NCBI GenBank assembly: GCA_031406795.1
Contig: JANOHV010000262.1
Coordinates: forward strand, 1 to 64,000
Length of the DNA stretch: 64,000 nt
DNA from: DATDCY01 sp031406795 [NCBI: Candidatus Rokuibacteriota bacterium]
Lineage (GTDB): Bacteria; JAUVQV01
Direction: 5' to 3'
Position numbers and translations under genes: made by a program. The notes below the pieces were generated by a model. The model made no database searches and was not told the DNA's origin. It saw only the letters and a list, made by a program, of their open reading frames with translations. This document shows, one piece after another, positions 1 through 9,205 of the stretch. Numbering within the stretch: the first letter of the stretch is position 1; each line of letters opens with the position of its first letter.

Positions 1-1859
1 AGCAGGAAATGGGCCGCCGCCTGTTCCGGTTCGAGCCGGACGCTCTGCTCCAGCAGCTCGATCGCCTCGCCGTAGCGGCGCTGCTCGAGGAAGAACTTTC
101 CCAGGTTGAATCGCGCGGGCTCGTACTCGGGGGCAAGCGCAATGCCGGTGCGCAGTGCCGTTTCGGCTTCAGATGCCTGGCCCTTCATCGCGAGGGCCGT
201 CCCGAGGTTGATATGGCTCGAGGCATTGATGGGGTCGATGGAAGTCGCTTCCCGAAAGAGCCGTATCGCATCGTCGAGACGGCCTTCCCCCATCAGTATG
301 ATGCCGAGGTTGTTCCGGGGTTCGGCAATGAACGGGTCGAGGAGGGCCCGGGAATAGAGTTCTCTGGCCTCGGCGGTTCGCCCCGATTTCTCCAGCGCCT
401 TGGCGAGGTTGTTCATGACCACTGCGTCGGCGGGGTTGAGCGCGAGGGCGCTGCGATAACGGGAGATCGCATCGGCCAGGCGCCCCTCGTTGAAGTAGGC
501 GAGGCCGAGGCTGTTGTGGATGAATGCGAGCGTCGGGCTTTTTTGCTGCCCCCCACCCTGCGAAGGACGCAGGGCCAACGTGGCGGCATGGCTGAAAAGG
601 TCGATGCTGGTGCGCCAGCGCGCAACTAGGGAGGCCGTGGCCGCGGCCCACGTCAGCACGAGGACGATCCCCGCGGCAGTGAGTGCGCGACGCACCCGCG
701 GGTTGCTGCTGGCGCTGGCGAGTCCCCAGACCGCAAGGAGGGAGATGCCGATGTGAGGGAGGTAGGTGTAGCGGTCTGCCCTGGACTGCCACCCGACCTG
801 GACCAGCCCGATCATCGGCAGCAGTCCGCCCAGGAACCAGAGCCAGCCCACCGGCAGCCAGGGTTGCCGGTGGCGAAGGCGCCAGAAGGCGGCGGTGACG
901 GCACTGAGGGTCAGGAAGCTTGCGGTCCAGGAGGGCCAGGGAGGCAGGCCGGTCGGGTGAGGATAGAACACCGCAAGGCGGAAGGGATAGAGCGTGGCGA
1001 CGAGATACGCCCCATAGGCCACGACCGCATTGGCCGCGCGTGCCGCGAGCGGGATGGTCCCGCCAGAAACGACCGCCCCGCCACTGGTTTGTGCGAACAA
1101 TGTCGCGGCACTCGAAGCGGCTGCGAGAAGAAAGAGTGGGACCTTTTCTAGGAAAAGCCTCGCTGGCGGAAAAGCCCCGAGGTTGGCGGGGCGGGAACCC
1201 GTGGCTGTGTTGCGCCGAGACCTCCAGCGGCCGAGCGGCCACCAGTCCAGGAGCAGCAGCAGGAAGGGGAGGGATACCGGCATCGGTTTCGCAAGAAGGG
1301 CGAGGCTGAAAAAAACCGCAGGCGCCAGTTGCCACCCTGCAGCGGTGCGGCGGAGTCCGCGCACGTAGGCCAGAATCGCAAGGAGCGTGAAGACCATCGC
1401 GAGCACGTCCTTGCGCTCGCTGGCCCAGGCCACGGACTCAACCCGCAGCGGGTGGACGGCGAAGAGGGCTGCAGCGAAGAAGCTTCGCCAGAGCGTGCCG
1501 GTGGTCGCGTTGAACACCGCAAAAAGCAGGAGCGCGCAGCCGGTGTGGAGCGCCAGGCTCATCAGGTGGTGCCGTCCCGGATTCATTCCGAGCAGCTGGA
1601 CATCCAGCATGTGCGAGAGCCAGGTCAGCGGGTGCCAGTTGGCGGCGCGCGTCGTGGTGAACGCCCACGTGAAACCCTGTGCGGAGAGCCCCCGGGCGAC
1701 CATCGGATTCGCCGTGATGTACTCAGGGTCGTCGAGGGTGATGAAGCCGTTTTCCCCGACGCCGACAAAGGCGAAGAGACAGAGCAAAATGAGCAGGGCC
1801 ATCGCGACCCCGCGCGCGCGGCCGCCGGGGATCTTCCATCGAGGGGCTGGCGGCTTCAA
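1..1859 (-). CDS. TPR-containing GT-C-like membrane protein (3' end cut by window edge)
   Basis: The open frame runs off the left edge, so the C-terminus is missing. It encodes a multi-pass membrane protein of the PMT/GT-C-like class fused to tetratricopeptide repeats. Near the N-terminus is GFITLDDPEY, then HPLTWLSHML and HPLRVESVAWASERKDV, a signature shared with proteins at 7505, 24153 and 42457. The part nearest the edge is TPR units such as NPADAVVMNNLAKALE. The family is annotated as glycosyltransferase or TPR protein; donor and acceptor are unknown. I chose TTG 1859 because AGGAGGT lies at 1871-1877. ATG 1802 is the alternative and would drop 19 basic, proline-rich residues. Confidence 0.85.
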   Translation of the reverse strand, partial: MKPPAPRWKIPGGRARGVAMALLILLCLFAFVGVGENGFITLDDPEYITANPMVARGLSAQGFTWAFTTTRAANWHPLTWLSHMLDVQLLGMNPGRHHLMSLALHTGCALLLFAVFNATTGTLWRSFFAAALFAVHPLRVESVAWASERKDVLAMVFTLLAILAYVRGLRRTAAGWQLAPAVFFSLALLAKPMPVSLPFLLLLLDWWPLGRWRSRRNTATGSRPANLGAFPPARLFLEKVPLFLLAAASSAATLFAQTSGGAVVSGGTIPLAARAANAVVAYGAYLVATLYPFRLAVFYPHPTGLPPWPSWTASFLTLSAVTAAFWRLRHRQPWLPVGWLWFLGGLLPMIGLVQVGWQSRADRYTYLPHIGISLLAVWGLASASSNPRVRRALTAAGIVLVLTWAAATASLVARWRTSIDLFSHAATLALRPSQGGGQQKSPTLAFIHNSLGLAYFNEGRLADAISRYRSALALNPADAVVMNNLAKALEKSGRTAEARELYSRALLDPFIAEPRNNLGIILMGEGRLDDAIRLFREATSIDPINASSHINLGTALAMKGQASEAETALRTGIALAPEYEPARFNLGKFFLEQRRYGEAIELLEQSVRLEPEQAAAHFL

Positions 1860-1903
1860 CGCGCGCAACGACCTCCTGTGACGATTGCAGCTGATGCCCG
1901 GCG

Positions 1904-1932
1904 ATTCTCCGGCAGGCAGGATCCCCTGTCAA
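1904..1932 (-). promoter_or_regulatory. Candidate sigma70 promoter for the TPR membrane gene at 1-1859
   Basis: On the minus strand TTGACA (1932-1927) is followed after 17 bases by GAGAAT (1909-1904). Transcription would start near 1897, leaving about 38 bases of leader that contain the AGGAGGT ribosome site. The same TTGACA-N17-GAGAAT arrangement precedes the paralogous gene at 25928, which supports it. Based on sequence only. Confidence 0.5.
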
Positions 1933-2064
1933 GATCACCAAACCGCGCTGTCAAAATGGTGGATTCTTGACTATCATCCGCGAAGCCCTGAAGATTTCCA
2001 ATCTTCTAGATGAAAGGATCCTTCGGCCGGTGTTTCGCGGGAAGGGCTCCGGGGGCGGGACAAC

Positions 2065-2853
2065 GTGCCGGGAACTATGAAGAGGCCGAAACCTTCCGAG
2101 CGCGCCGGTGAATTCCGGGGCGTCGCTCCGGTGTGGCTGCCGGAGGTGCACCACGACGCCATCACGCACAGCCTGGCGATCCTCTCCACGGTCTATCAGT
2201 ACAACCACTGGATCTTCGACACCATCCGGGACTTCCTCGGGAGCCGCGTGCTGGAGGTCGGCTCCGGCACGGGCAACATCAGCCAATTTCTGCTCAACGC
2301 CGAGAAACTCGTGTGCCTGGAACCCTTCGCCCCCTATCATGTCTACCTGACACAGCGCTTTTCCCAGCACCGGAACGTCTCGGTGCTTGGCATCCCCCTC
2401 GAGGAGTGCCCGAAGGGGGACGCCGCCGCGGGTGCGTTCGACTCGGTGGTCTGCCTCAATGTCCTGGAGCATCTCGAGGATGATGCGGGGGCCCTCGCGA
2501 AGATGCGCAGCCTCCTGGCCGTCGGCGGCCGGGTTGTCATCCTGGTCCCGGCCGCGCCGTGGGCATTCGGTTCGATGGACGCCGCGATGGGGCACCATCG
2601 GCGGTATTCCCGGAAAAACCTCGTGTCCCTCTTCAGAAGGTCCGGGCTACGGGTCGAAAAGGCCGCCTACATGAACATGCCGGGCCTGCTGGGGTGGTGG
2701 TGGCACGGCCGGCTGCTCAAACGCAGCAAGCTGTCCCACGTTTCGGCGCGCGTCTTCGACCGCGTCGTCCCGTTCATCTCCGCGTTGGAGAGGTTGTTCC
2801 CGGTGCCGGCGGGGCAGTCGCTGGTGGTCGTGGGACGCCGGGACGCTGATTGA
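2065..2853 (+). CDS. Class I SAM-dependent methyltransferase
   Basis: A 262-residue soluble protein with the SAM-binding motif LEVGSGTGN at about residues 63-71 and the post-motif VVCLNVLEHL near residue 128, which identify the Rossmann-fold class I methyltransferases (Methyltransf_11/23 type). Substrate is not visible. It is divergent from the TPR membrane gene and surrounded by glycan genes, so a sugar or lipid-linked acceptor is plausible. The start could be GTG 2065 or ATG 2077; neither has a strong ribosome site, so the first four residues are uncertain. Confidence 0.85.
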   Translation: MPGTMKRPKPSERAGEFRGVAPVWLPEVHHDAITHSLAILSTVYQYNHWIFDTIRDFLGSRVLEVGSGTGNISQFLLNAEKLVCLEPFAPYHVYLTQRFSQHRNVSVLGIPLEECPKGDAAAGAFDSVVCLNVLEHLEDDAGALAKMRSLLAVGGRVVILVPAAPWAFGSMDAAMGHHRRYSRKNLVSLFRRSGLRVEKAAYMNMPGLLGWWWHGRLLKRSKLSHVSARVFDRVVPFISALERLFPVPAGQSLVVVGRRDAD

Positions 2854-2935
2854 CCTGGCGGTCGGCGAAAGCGGTCGCCGTGAAGAGGCTCCCCGGGTGT
2901 TGTGAGCCGCTGCTCGCCGCGCCTCCTGCCCGAGA

Positions 2936-4411
2936 TCAGAAGGGGCGCGCGGCGGTGTTGAAGGGGATATCCGCCTCCAGGTACCCGAGGGCGCGTGCTG
3001 CATCCGCATGGCCGGGCCAGATCGCGAGGCAGGCCCGGTAGTCACGCTCCGCTTCTCCCAGACGCCCGAGCCGCACAAGCGTGTTGGCCCGATTGAAAAG
3101 CGCGAGCGGGTACGCGGGGAGGATCTCAAGAGCGGTTCCATAGTGCGCGACGGCCTGCTCGTCCCGGCCGAGCCACTCGAGATAGGCGCCGCGCTGGTAC
3201 CAGGCGTTGGCGCTCCGCGGGGCGGTGCCAAGCTGGGCGGCGGTGAAGCGGTCCGAGTCGGCCCAGGTCAGGTTCCGCGCGAACGTGGCGGTGCCGAGCG
3301 TCAGGGCGATTACGACGAGGACGGCCCGCCAGCGGCTGCTCCGGGAGAGGAGTTCCGCCGCGCCGAGGGCGACTCCGAGACTCGGCAGGTAGGCCAGGCG
3401 TTCACCCATGATGGTGCCGATGGGGAGCAGAATATTCGCCGTCGGTGCGAAGAGGATCGCGGTGAGGACGACGGGCGTGCGCGCGGCCCGGACGCGGGCC
3501 GCCAGCAGCGCCGCCGAGGCCGCCAGCGCCATTCCCGCCCAGATGCGCGGGTCGGCGAGCGACACGACCGCCGGGATCTGGTTGTAGGAGTAGTCCGCGG
3601 ACAGGCCGGCGGGGACGACGGTGCGCGCGAGGTAGAGAACCTGCACCCAGAGCGCGGTGGCGACGCGCCAGAGGACCGGCAGGGACGCGAGGGGGTTGAA
3701 CAGAGCAAGAAACCCCGGTTCGTCCGTCATGATCCGATTGGCGGCGAAAGCCGCGGCCATCACGATCGCCGAGGCTGCCAGCGCCCCCCGATGGCGCTGG
3801 AGCGCGGCGCGTCCGTCGAAGGCGAGCAGGACGGCGAAGGGAAACACCACGGCACTCTCCTTCGTCAAAACTGCCCCGGCGAGCAACGCAAGTGCGACGC
3901 CCCCCCTGTCGTGCAGGTAGGCGAGGGCCGCGGCAAAGCACAACAGCGCGGCGAGAAGTTCCGAGGAGCCGACCGCAGGCGCGGTGGCCTCCGTGTGGAT
4001 CGGCAGGAGCGCAAACAGTGCGGCGGCGATGAATGCGACGCGCCGCGTACAGCCGAACCGCAGCAGCGTGGCCCGCACGAGCAACACCACGCCGGACCCG
4101 AGGACGAGGTTCGCCAGGTGGAAGATCCAGGGGCGGCCCCCCCCGAGCGTCCACAGGGCTGCCCAGAGAGTCTTGGTGAGCGGCCGATAGAGCAGGCGTT
4201 CGCCGAGCGCTCCCGTTACGAAGGGCTCGGTCCAGATCCGGCCGATATCCGACAGGGAGTGGCCGCCCTCGTTGTCGACGATGTGCGGCAGGTCGTCCCA
4301 GACGAACGCGCCGCCGAGCGTGACGAGATTCGGGAGCAGAAAGAGCGCGACGAGGAGGATTTGGTCGATCGGGACCTTCCTGCGCAGGGCTGAGAGCGTC
4401 AGCGTATGCAA
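2936..4411 (-). CDS. TPR-containing PMT/TMTC-like membrane protein
   Basis: 491 residues with about ten membrane segments in the first 370, then two or three TPR units (NAWYQRGAYLEWLGRDEQA, ALFNRANTLVRLGR). The FVWDDLPHIVDN segment after the first membrane helix matches the acidic loop of protein O-mannosyltransferase and TMTC-like GT-C enzymes. Probable polyprenyl-sugar-dependent glycosyltransferase. It is the last gene of a minus-strand string with the SGNH hydrolase and DUF5989 genes; only 30 bases separate it from DUF5989. The start is TTG 4411: an in-frame stop at 4442-4444 leaves no other upstream start codon. Confidence 0.8.
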   Translation of the reverse strand: MHTLTLSALRRKVPIDQILLVALFLLPNLVTLGGAFVWDDLPHIVDNEGGHSLSDIGRIWTEPFVTGALGERLLYRPLTKTLWAALWTLGGGRPWIFHLANLVLGSGVVLLVRATLLRFGCTRRVAFIAAALFALLPIHTEATAPAVGSSELLAALLCFAAALAYLHDRGGVALALLAGAVLTKESAVVFPFAVLLAFDGRAALQRHRGALAASAIVMAAAFAANRIMTDEPGFLALFNPLASLPVLWRVATALWVQVLYLARTVVPAGLSADYSYNQIPAVVSLADPRIWAGMALAASAALLAARVRAARTPVVLTAILFAPTANILLPIGTIMGERLAYLPSLGVALGAAELLSRSSRWRAVLVVIALTLGTATFARNLTWADSDRFTAAQLGTAPRSANAWYQRGAYLEWLGRDEQAVAHYGTALEILPAYPLALFNRANTLVRLGRLGEAERDYRACLAIWPGHADAARALGYLEADIPFNTAARPF

Positions 4412-4441
4412 TGGCTGGTCCGGCCGGGATGTGACGGTCGG

Positions 4442-4603
4442 TCAGAAAAGCGTGTAAATGAACGGCGCCACGACCTGGTGATCCGCAAGCAGGACGAGCA
4501 CTGCCAGCAAGAGCAGCACCAGAACGACGGGCATCAGGAAATAGTTCTTCCGCAGCGCCAGGAAACGAAGGAAATCGACGAACGCGAGAAGAGTCTTCAG
4601 CAT
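4442..4603 (-). CDS. DUF5989 family small membrane protein
   Basis: A 53-residue gene. The protein starts MLKTLLAFVDFLRFL, has basic residues ALRKNYF, one strongly hydrophobic helix (about residues 23-40), and ends APFIYTLF. That layout, a short amphipathic start, one membrane span and the terminal APFIYTLF, is the hallmark of DUF5989. These proteins usually sit beside SGNH hydrolases, and often carbamoyltransferases, in exopolysaccharide loci; the SGNH gene is 38 bases upstream here and no carbamoyltransferase is visible. Function is unknown. The length and conserved ending make this a confident small gene. Confidence 0.85.
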   Translation of the reverse strand: MLKTLLAFVDFLRFLALRKNYFLMPVVLVLLLLAVLVLLADHQVVAPFIYTLF

Positions 4604-4641
4604 CCCGAGTGCCTGGGTCGTCGGCGATTGCGATGCATCGG

Positions 4642-7209
4642 CTATCGGTTTGGCGGCCCGACCGCCTCCGTGTCGCGATAGTGCATGGCGGGAACTTGCT
4701 GCAGGAAGGACTCCCGCGACATTTGCGGCGCCTCCAGGCGCCTGATGAGGTCGATGTACCGATCGTAGATTCTCCGGGCTTCTTCCTTGCTGAACACCTC
4801 TTCCAGTTCGCCGAGCTTCTCGGCCTGCAACAGGAGCGAATAGTCATGGAGCACCGGATGGATCTGGCGTATGATCTCCATCCCTTGGCGCGCGAACGGC
4901 TCCAGGGTGGGGTCTTCCCTCATTGCCCGCTCCATGGTTTCGAGATACTGCCGGTACATCCCGTCGAGTTTGTCGTATTGGCGCATGATAAGATACTGGT
5001 TGTACAATGATTCGACGGCCCTTGCCTCGACCGCCGGTTGGAAGTCATACGGTGCCTCGGATTCCAGTTTCTCGACCGGAAGTGCCGGGCTGTCGGGGAG
5101 CATCGACCATGCGGTCATGACCCTGAGCATTTCAACGGCGATCGCTTCCTGGCTGGCGATCGTCGGATGCACATAATCGAGCAGCACGTCCAGGCCGAGG
5201 ATTCCGTCGGGCGTCAATCGCTCCAGAGCGCCGATGCTGTCGACAAGGGGGACCCGGTGATCGACTGCAATCTCCCGCAACACCGCCTGCATGCGGGGCA
5301 GCGCCCTGAAAGGATAAGCATCCTTCTCCAGAGCCGAGGAAAAGGCGAGTTTCGCCTCTGCATTCCTGCCCGATCGAAGCAGCGCCACGCCGAGATGGTA
5401 CCACGTCTCAGCGTGTTCCTCGTCGGCCGCAACTGCTTGCTCGAGAGAGACGACCGCCGCGGGGAATGCGCCCTGGGCGATCTGGACAACCCCCCTCTTG
5501 AATTCGCGCTGCCACACCTTCAGCGCCGCGGCAGAGAGCCCCGCTTGGTGCCGGGAAGCGTTGGGAATCCAGTCCCTGATATTGACCGGGACATTCAGCA
5601 GCAGCACCGGAATGCTCCGGTCCTGGCAGATTTTCACCATGCGGTCGACATTGTAACGGTATTTGGCCAGGACTTGGCGGTATTGTTCCTGGTCGCGCCG
5701 ATAGGCGGATGACTTGCCGAAGGCGAACGCGATGCGATTGGATGCCTGATCTCTCGCCGTATACGTATCCACTTCGTAAGACGGCTTGTTCCGGTGGAAG
5801 TGGTCGTAGACGCTCCATCCCAGGCGGGCGACTGCCAAGCCATTCAGCACTCCCGGCAGGGGCCGCCTTTGAAAGAGAAATGTCTCGAGAAACTCATTGT
5901 TGCCGGTGTAAATAAGAACCAGATCCGGCTGATAACCGATTACTTCGTCGAACACCGCCTTGACCCTGTGGCTGCCAAAGGTGCCTCCGGCAACGTTGAG
6001 TACCTCCACCTGCCGTCCGGGGAGCAACCGCGCGAGTTTGCGCTCGAGGAATCGTGCCAGATTGTACTTGCCCACGGCAAAAGGCCAGCCACCGGCGGCC
6101 GAACCGCCAAGCAGGAAGACCCGGTAGCCGTTCGGTGGCTTTTCTTTCAAGAAGGTCTGATTCCCGAGAATCAGCCGATGATGACTGGTGCGTCGGTAGA
6201 CATGACGCCCGTTTTCCAGCACCGATTCAAATACCGGCGCGGGATAACGCATTTCAAGATAGGGATTGCTCTCCTGCCCGAGGTAGTTGCGAACCTGCTC
6301 GATGACCCGGGCTCCCGCCTCCAGGAGCAGGAACGAAACAACGACGGCCGTCGCCGGAAAGATCCATCGCCGGTTCCCCGAGAGGCTATCCCGGGCAGCG
6401 GCGCCGCGATCCTCGCTCGGCACCAAGGCGAACCTCAAACGCAGCCCGAGGGTCCCGAGAAACAAGAACAATCCCAGCCAGAAAAAGGGTCTGCCGGGCG
6501 TCTTCTTGACCCGCATAGCGGCCCGCAGGGTGCCATCGGCCGCATCCTCCCAACTCGCCAGCGAAATTCTGACTCCCCGCCAACCGAAGCTCTCACCCCG
6601 TTCCAGCCAGCTTTCGAGCACGATATCCGCTCCCTCGAGCACGGCCAGCTGCACCCTGACCCGAGGCTGATCCAAAGCGAAACGGTGCGAGATGAGAGTC
6701 ACCGTGTTTCCTTCGGCTTCGCTTCGCCGCACCTGTTGACCAGCCAGAGAGAAGATGAGTTCACGAGTCCCTGCGCCGGTGCGTGAGAGCAGGAAGATCT
6801 CACCCGTCTCGTCGTCGAACTTGTTCAGCTGCAGGTAGAAGTCCTGGCCGGGAACCTGTGTTTCCGCATGTCCCTCGGTGAGTCCGATCTCATGGGGTTC
6901 GCCCGCTGCGTCGGTCCTGTCGATCCGGACCCGGATCGACAATGGGCCATAATCTGCGACCAAACGTTGCAGGAGCAGGCTGAAAGACCGAACGGACCTT
7001 TCTTCGATTTTCGGCGCGTCGGCGATGGCGGCGGACTCTCCAACGGAGAGCTTCCTGATGTCGTCAAACCCCATGCCGGCATTGACCAACCAACCGCAGA
7101 GCAGCGCCAGAATCGCTGCCGTGAGGCCGTACCTCGTCACGCGGTATGATTGGGGTGCCCCCAATCCGGCGTGCTGCTGTTGAGGGCTGGCCGTGACTTG
7201 ATTCCTCAT
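4642..7209 (-). CDS. SGNH/GDSL hydrolase-type membrane protein with TPR segment
   Basis: 855 residues. A membrane helix lies at about 27-44, followed by a beta-rich extracytoplasmic region to about 235, two more helices (about 243-262 and 283-300), then an SGNH hydrolase domain. Catalytic blocks are visible: GGSAAGG at 368-374 (Ser370 nucleophile), AGGTFGSHR at about 408-415, GNNEF at 436-440 and DYVHP at 678-682 (Asp678, His681). A short TPR insertion (AETWYHLGVALLRSGRNAEAK) sits inside the hydrolase domain. Such proteins resemble AlgX-like acetyl-transfer or esterase enzymes acting on surface polysaccharides. First gene of a three-gene minus-strand operon with DUF5989 and a TPR membrane protein. 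Start ATG 7209. Confidence 0.85.
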   Translation of the reverse strand: MRNQVTASPQQQHAGLGAPQSYRVTRYGLTAAILALLCGWLVNAGMGFDDIRKLSVGESAAIADAPKIEERSVRSFSLLLQRLVADYGPLSIRVRIDRTDAAGEPHEIGLTEGHAETQVPGQDFYLQLNKFDDETGEIFLLSRTGAGTRELIFSLAGQQVRRSEAEGNTVTLISHRFALDQPRVRVQLAVLEGADIVLESWLERGESFGWRGVRISLASWEDAADGTLRAAMRVKKTPGRPFFWLGLFLFLGTLGLRLRFALVPSEDRGAAARDSLSGNRRWIFPATAVVVSFLLLEAGARVIEQVRNYLGQESNPYLEMRYPAPVFESVLENGRHVYRRTSHHRLILGNQTFLKEKPPNGYRVFLLGGSAAGGWPFAVGKYNLARFLERKLARLLPGRQVEVLNVAGGTFGSHRVKAVFDEVIGYQPDLVLIYTGNNEFLETFLFQRRPLPGVLNGLAVARLGWSVYDHFHRNKPSYEVDTYTARDQASNRIAFAFGKSSAYRRDQEQYRQVLAKYRYNVDRMVKICQDRSIPVLLLNVPVNIRDWIPNASRHQAGLSAAALKVWQREFKRGVVQIAQGAFPAAVVSLEQAVAADEEHAETWYHLGVALLRSGRNAEAKLAFSSALEKDAYPFRALPRMQAVLREIAVDHRVPLVDSIGALERLTPDGILGLDVLLDYVHPTIASQEAIAVEMLRVMTAWSMLPDSPALPVEKLESEAPYDFQPAVEARAVESLYNQYLIMRQYDKLDGMYRQYLETMERAMREDPTLEPFARQGMEIIRQIHPVLHDYSLLLQAEKLGELEEVFSKEEARRIYDRYIDLIRRLEAPQMSRESFLQQVPAMHYRDTEAVGPPNR

Positions 7210-7243
7210 GGTTGGTCAAACGTAAAGTTTGGCACTGATCCAG

Positions 7244-7272
7244 AGATTACTCGCACCCTCATGTGGAGTCAA
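7244..7272 (-). promoter_or_regulatory. Candidate sigma70 promoter for the SGNH-DUF5989-TPR operon
   Basis: On the minus strand TTGACT (7272-7267) and TAATCT (7249-7244) are separated by exactly 17 bases and would start transcription near 7237, about 28 bases before ATG 7209. The 295-base gap between this operon and the divergent gene at 7505 shows nothing else except TTGACA at 7397 without a good -10 partner. Confidence 0.55.
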
Positions 7273-7504
7273 ACATCCTCGGAAAGCCACCAAAAACCAG
7301 CGGACAAGCCATCCGGGGCTGAAAGCAATTGATGCTTTTTCGCCCACAGGCAACGTGCAGGCGGGAGATGCAGCAGCTGACGACGACTGGCCGACCTTGA
7401 CAAGCCGGTGGACTCCCGTGAGAGTTCCCGGACACGGGACGAAAGGATTCCCGGCGGCGGCGCCGGATAGGAGCAGCGCATTCGATGCCGAGGAGGTTGC
7501 ATTG

Positions 7505-9205
7505 ATGAATTCGTCGGCGATGCGGGGGGGCGGTGCACTGATCCGGCTCGCGGTGCTCGCACTGGCCGCCGCGGCGCTCTACGCGGTCTTCGGCGAGGCG
7601 CGATCCTTCGGTTTCCTTGATTACGATGACGGCGAGTACGTCTTCCGGAATCGGCACCTGATCGAGGGGGGAGCCGTCGAGCGCCTGCGCTGGGCGTTCA
7701 CCTCCTTCCATGCGGCGAACTGGCACCCGCTCACCTGGATCTCATTCATCGCGGACCGTGCCCTCTTCGGGCTCGACCCGGAGTGGTATCACCTGGAGAA
7801 CCTTCTGCTTCACGGTCTTAACACCCTCCTGGCGCTCTGGTTGCTGGTGCGCCTGACCGGGTCTCCGGGGAAGAGTGCACTGGTTGCGGCCCTCTTCGCG
7901 CTGCACCCGCTCCGCGTCGAATCGGTCGCATGGATCACCGAGCGCAAAGGCCTGCTGATGGCGTTCTTCGCCATGCTGACGTTCCACGCTCACGTTTCTT
8001 ACACCCGGCGGCCGGCACCCGCCCGTCTCCTGGCCGTTGCGCTCCTCTTTGCCGGCGCCCTGTTTTCCAAGCCCCAGGCGGTCGCCCTGCCCCTGGTCCT
8101 GCTGGTCCTCGACTGGTGGCCGCTCGGCAGGCTCGGACGGCGTACGGCAGCTGTGGCAGGCAGGGGCGTCGTGCGCGAGAAGGTGCCTCTGCTGCTGCTG
8201 GCTGCCGCCGTTACGGCGTTCACGGTCGCTGCCCAGCGGCGGGCCGGGGCGATGGCGTCGCTCGAAGGGCTGGCGATCGGGAAAAGGCTGGCGGGCGCCG
8301 TGATCGGCCCGGCCGCGTATCTGGCGAAAACCCTCTGGCCATTCGGGCTCACACCCGAGTACCCGCTCCTCGACCCGCCCTTCTTGCAGGTTGCCGGCGC
8401 CGCCTTGACGCTCGCCGGCCTCACCGTCGCGGCGGTGCGGGTGCGCGAAACGCAGCCGTGGGTCGCCGCGGGCTGGCTGGTGTTCCTCTTGTTTCTGGCC
8501 CCGGTCTCGAACCTTTTCCAGGCCGGAGGCCAGGCCATGGCGGACCGGTACACCTATCTGCCCCACATCGCGCTATTCTTCGCAGCGGTGTGGTCAGGAG
8601 GGCGCGCGCTGCGGAATCATCCATGCGCGCGTAACGCAGCCGCCGCCGCCTGTGTCTTGCTCGCGCTCGCCTCAGGTTGGCTTGCGAGCCGGCAGGTGGG
8701 ATTCTGGCGCGATGAGCTGACGCTCTTTTCCCACGCTGTCGCGGTGACGCGGGGAAACTGGAAAATGCACTACAACCTGGGCAACACCTTCGAGCGTCTG
8801 GGTCGGGACACGGATGCCGAAGCGCAGTACGGCCTCGCCCTGTCAGTCCGGCCGGATTATGCCGAAGCGCTCAACAATCTGGGAGCCATTCGCGCCCGAC
8901 ACGGCGATGCCGAGACCGCTGCCGACCTGTTCGCCCGCGCAGTGAGGGTCCGGCCCGAATACGGCCCCGGCTGGTTCAACCTGGGATTTCAGAGCGAACA
9001 GCAGGGAGATCTCGCCGCCGCGCTCCGACAGTACGGCCGGGCGGCAGCCCTGCAGCCCGACGCCGCGGAACCGCGTGTCAGGCTGGGACGGGTCCTCGCG
9101 AGGCTGGGGCGCCGGGACGAGGCAGCCGCTTCCTGTCGAGCGGCGCTGCGGCTCGACCCGTCCTCGGCCGGAGCCGCCGCCTGCCTGCGGGAGGTCTCAC
9201 GGTGA
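7505..9205 (+). CDS. TPR-containing GT-C-like membrane protein
   Basis: 566 residues: about ten membrane helices over the first 390, then at least four TPR units (NWKMHYNLGNTFERLGR, ALNNLGAIRARHGDAE, PGWFNLGFQSEQQGD). It carries the family motifs LDYDDGEYVF, HPLTWISFIADRALFG, HPLRVESVAWITERK and ADRYTYLPHI. Likely an inner-membrane glycosyltransferase of the PMT-like class; donor unknown. The start is ATG 7505 because GAGGAGG at 7490-7496 sits eight bases upstream; the open frame extends further 5' but that part is low-complexity and has no ribosome site. It overlaps the next gene by four bases (GTGA), so the two are probably co-translated. Confidence 0.85.
   Translation: MNSSAMRGGGALIRLAVLALAAAALYAVFGEARSFGFLDYDDGEYVFRNRHLIEGGAVERLRWAFTSFHAANWHPLTWISFIADRALFGLDPEWYHLENLLLHGLNTLLALWLLVRLTGSPGKSALVAALFALHPLRVESVAWITERKGLLMAFFAMLTFHAHVSYTRRPAPARLLAVALLFAGALFSKPQAVALPLVLLVLDWWPLGRLGRRTAAVAGRGVVREKVPLLLLAAAVTAFTVAAQRRAGAMASLEGLAIGKRLAGAVIGPAAYLAKTLWPFGLTPEYPLLDPPFLQVAGAALTLAGLTVAAVRVRETQPWVAAGWLVFLLFLAPVSNLFQAGGQAMADRYTYLPHIALFFAAVWSGGRALRNHPCARNAAAAACVLLALASGWLASRQVGFWRDELTLFSHAVAVTRGNWKMHYNLGNTFERLGRDTDAEAQYGLALSVRPDYAEALNNLGAIRARHGDAETAADLFARAVRVRPEYGPGWFNLGFQSEQQGDLAAALRQYGRAAALQPDAAEPRVRLGRVLARLGRRDEAAASCRAALRLDPSSAGAAACLREVSR

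Noticed and set aside
169-1335. Open frame on the minus strand overlapping the TPR membrane gene
   Set aside because: It is out of frame with the conserved TPR and membrane motifs and is Arg/Pro-rich, typical of a shadow frame.
7397-7425. Promoter for the gene at 7505 from TTGACA 7397
   Set aside because: No acceptable -10 element lies 16-18 bases downstream (GAGAGT at best).
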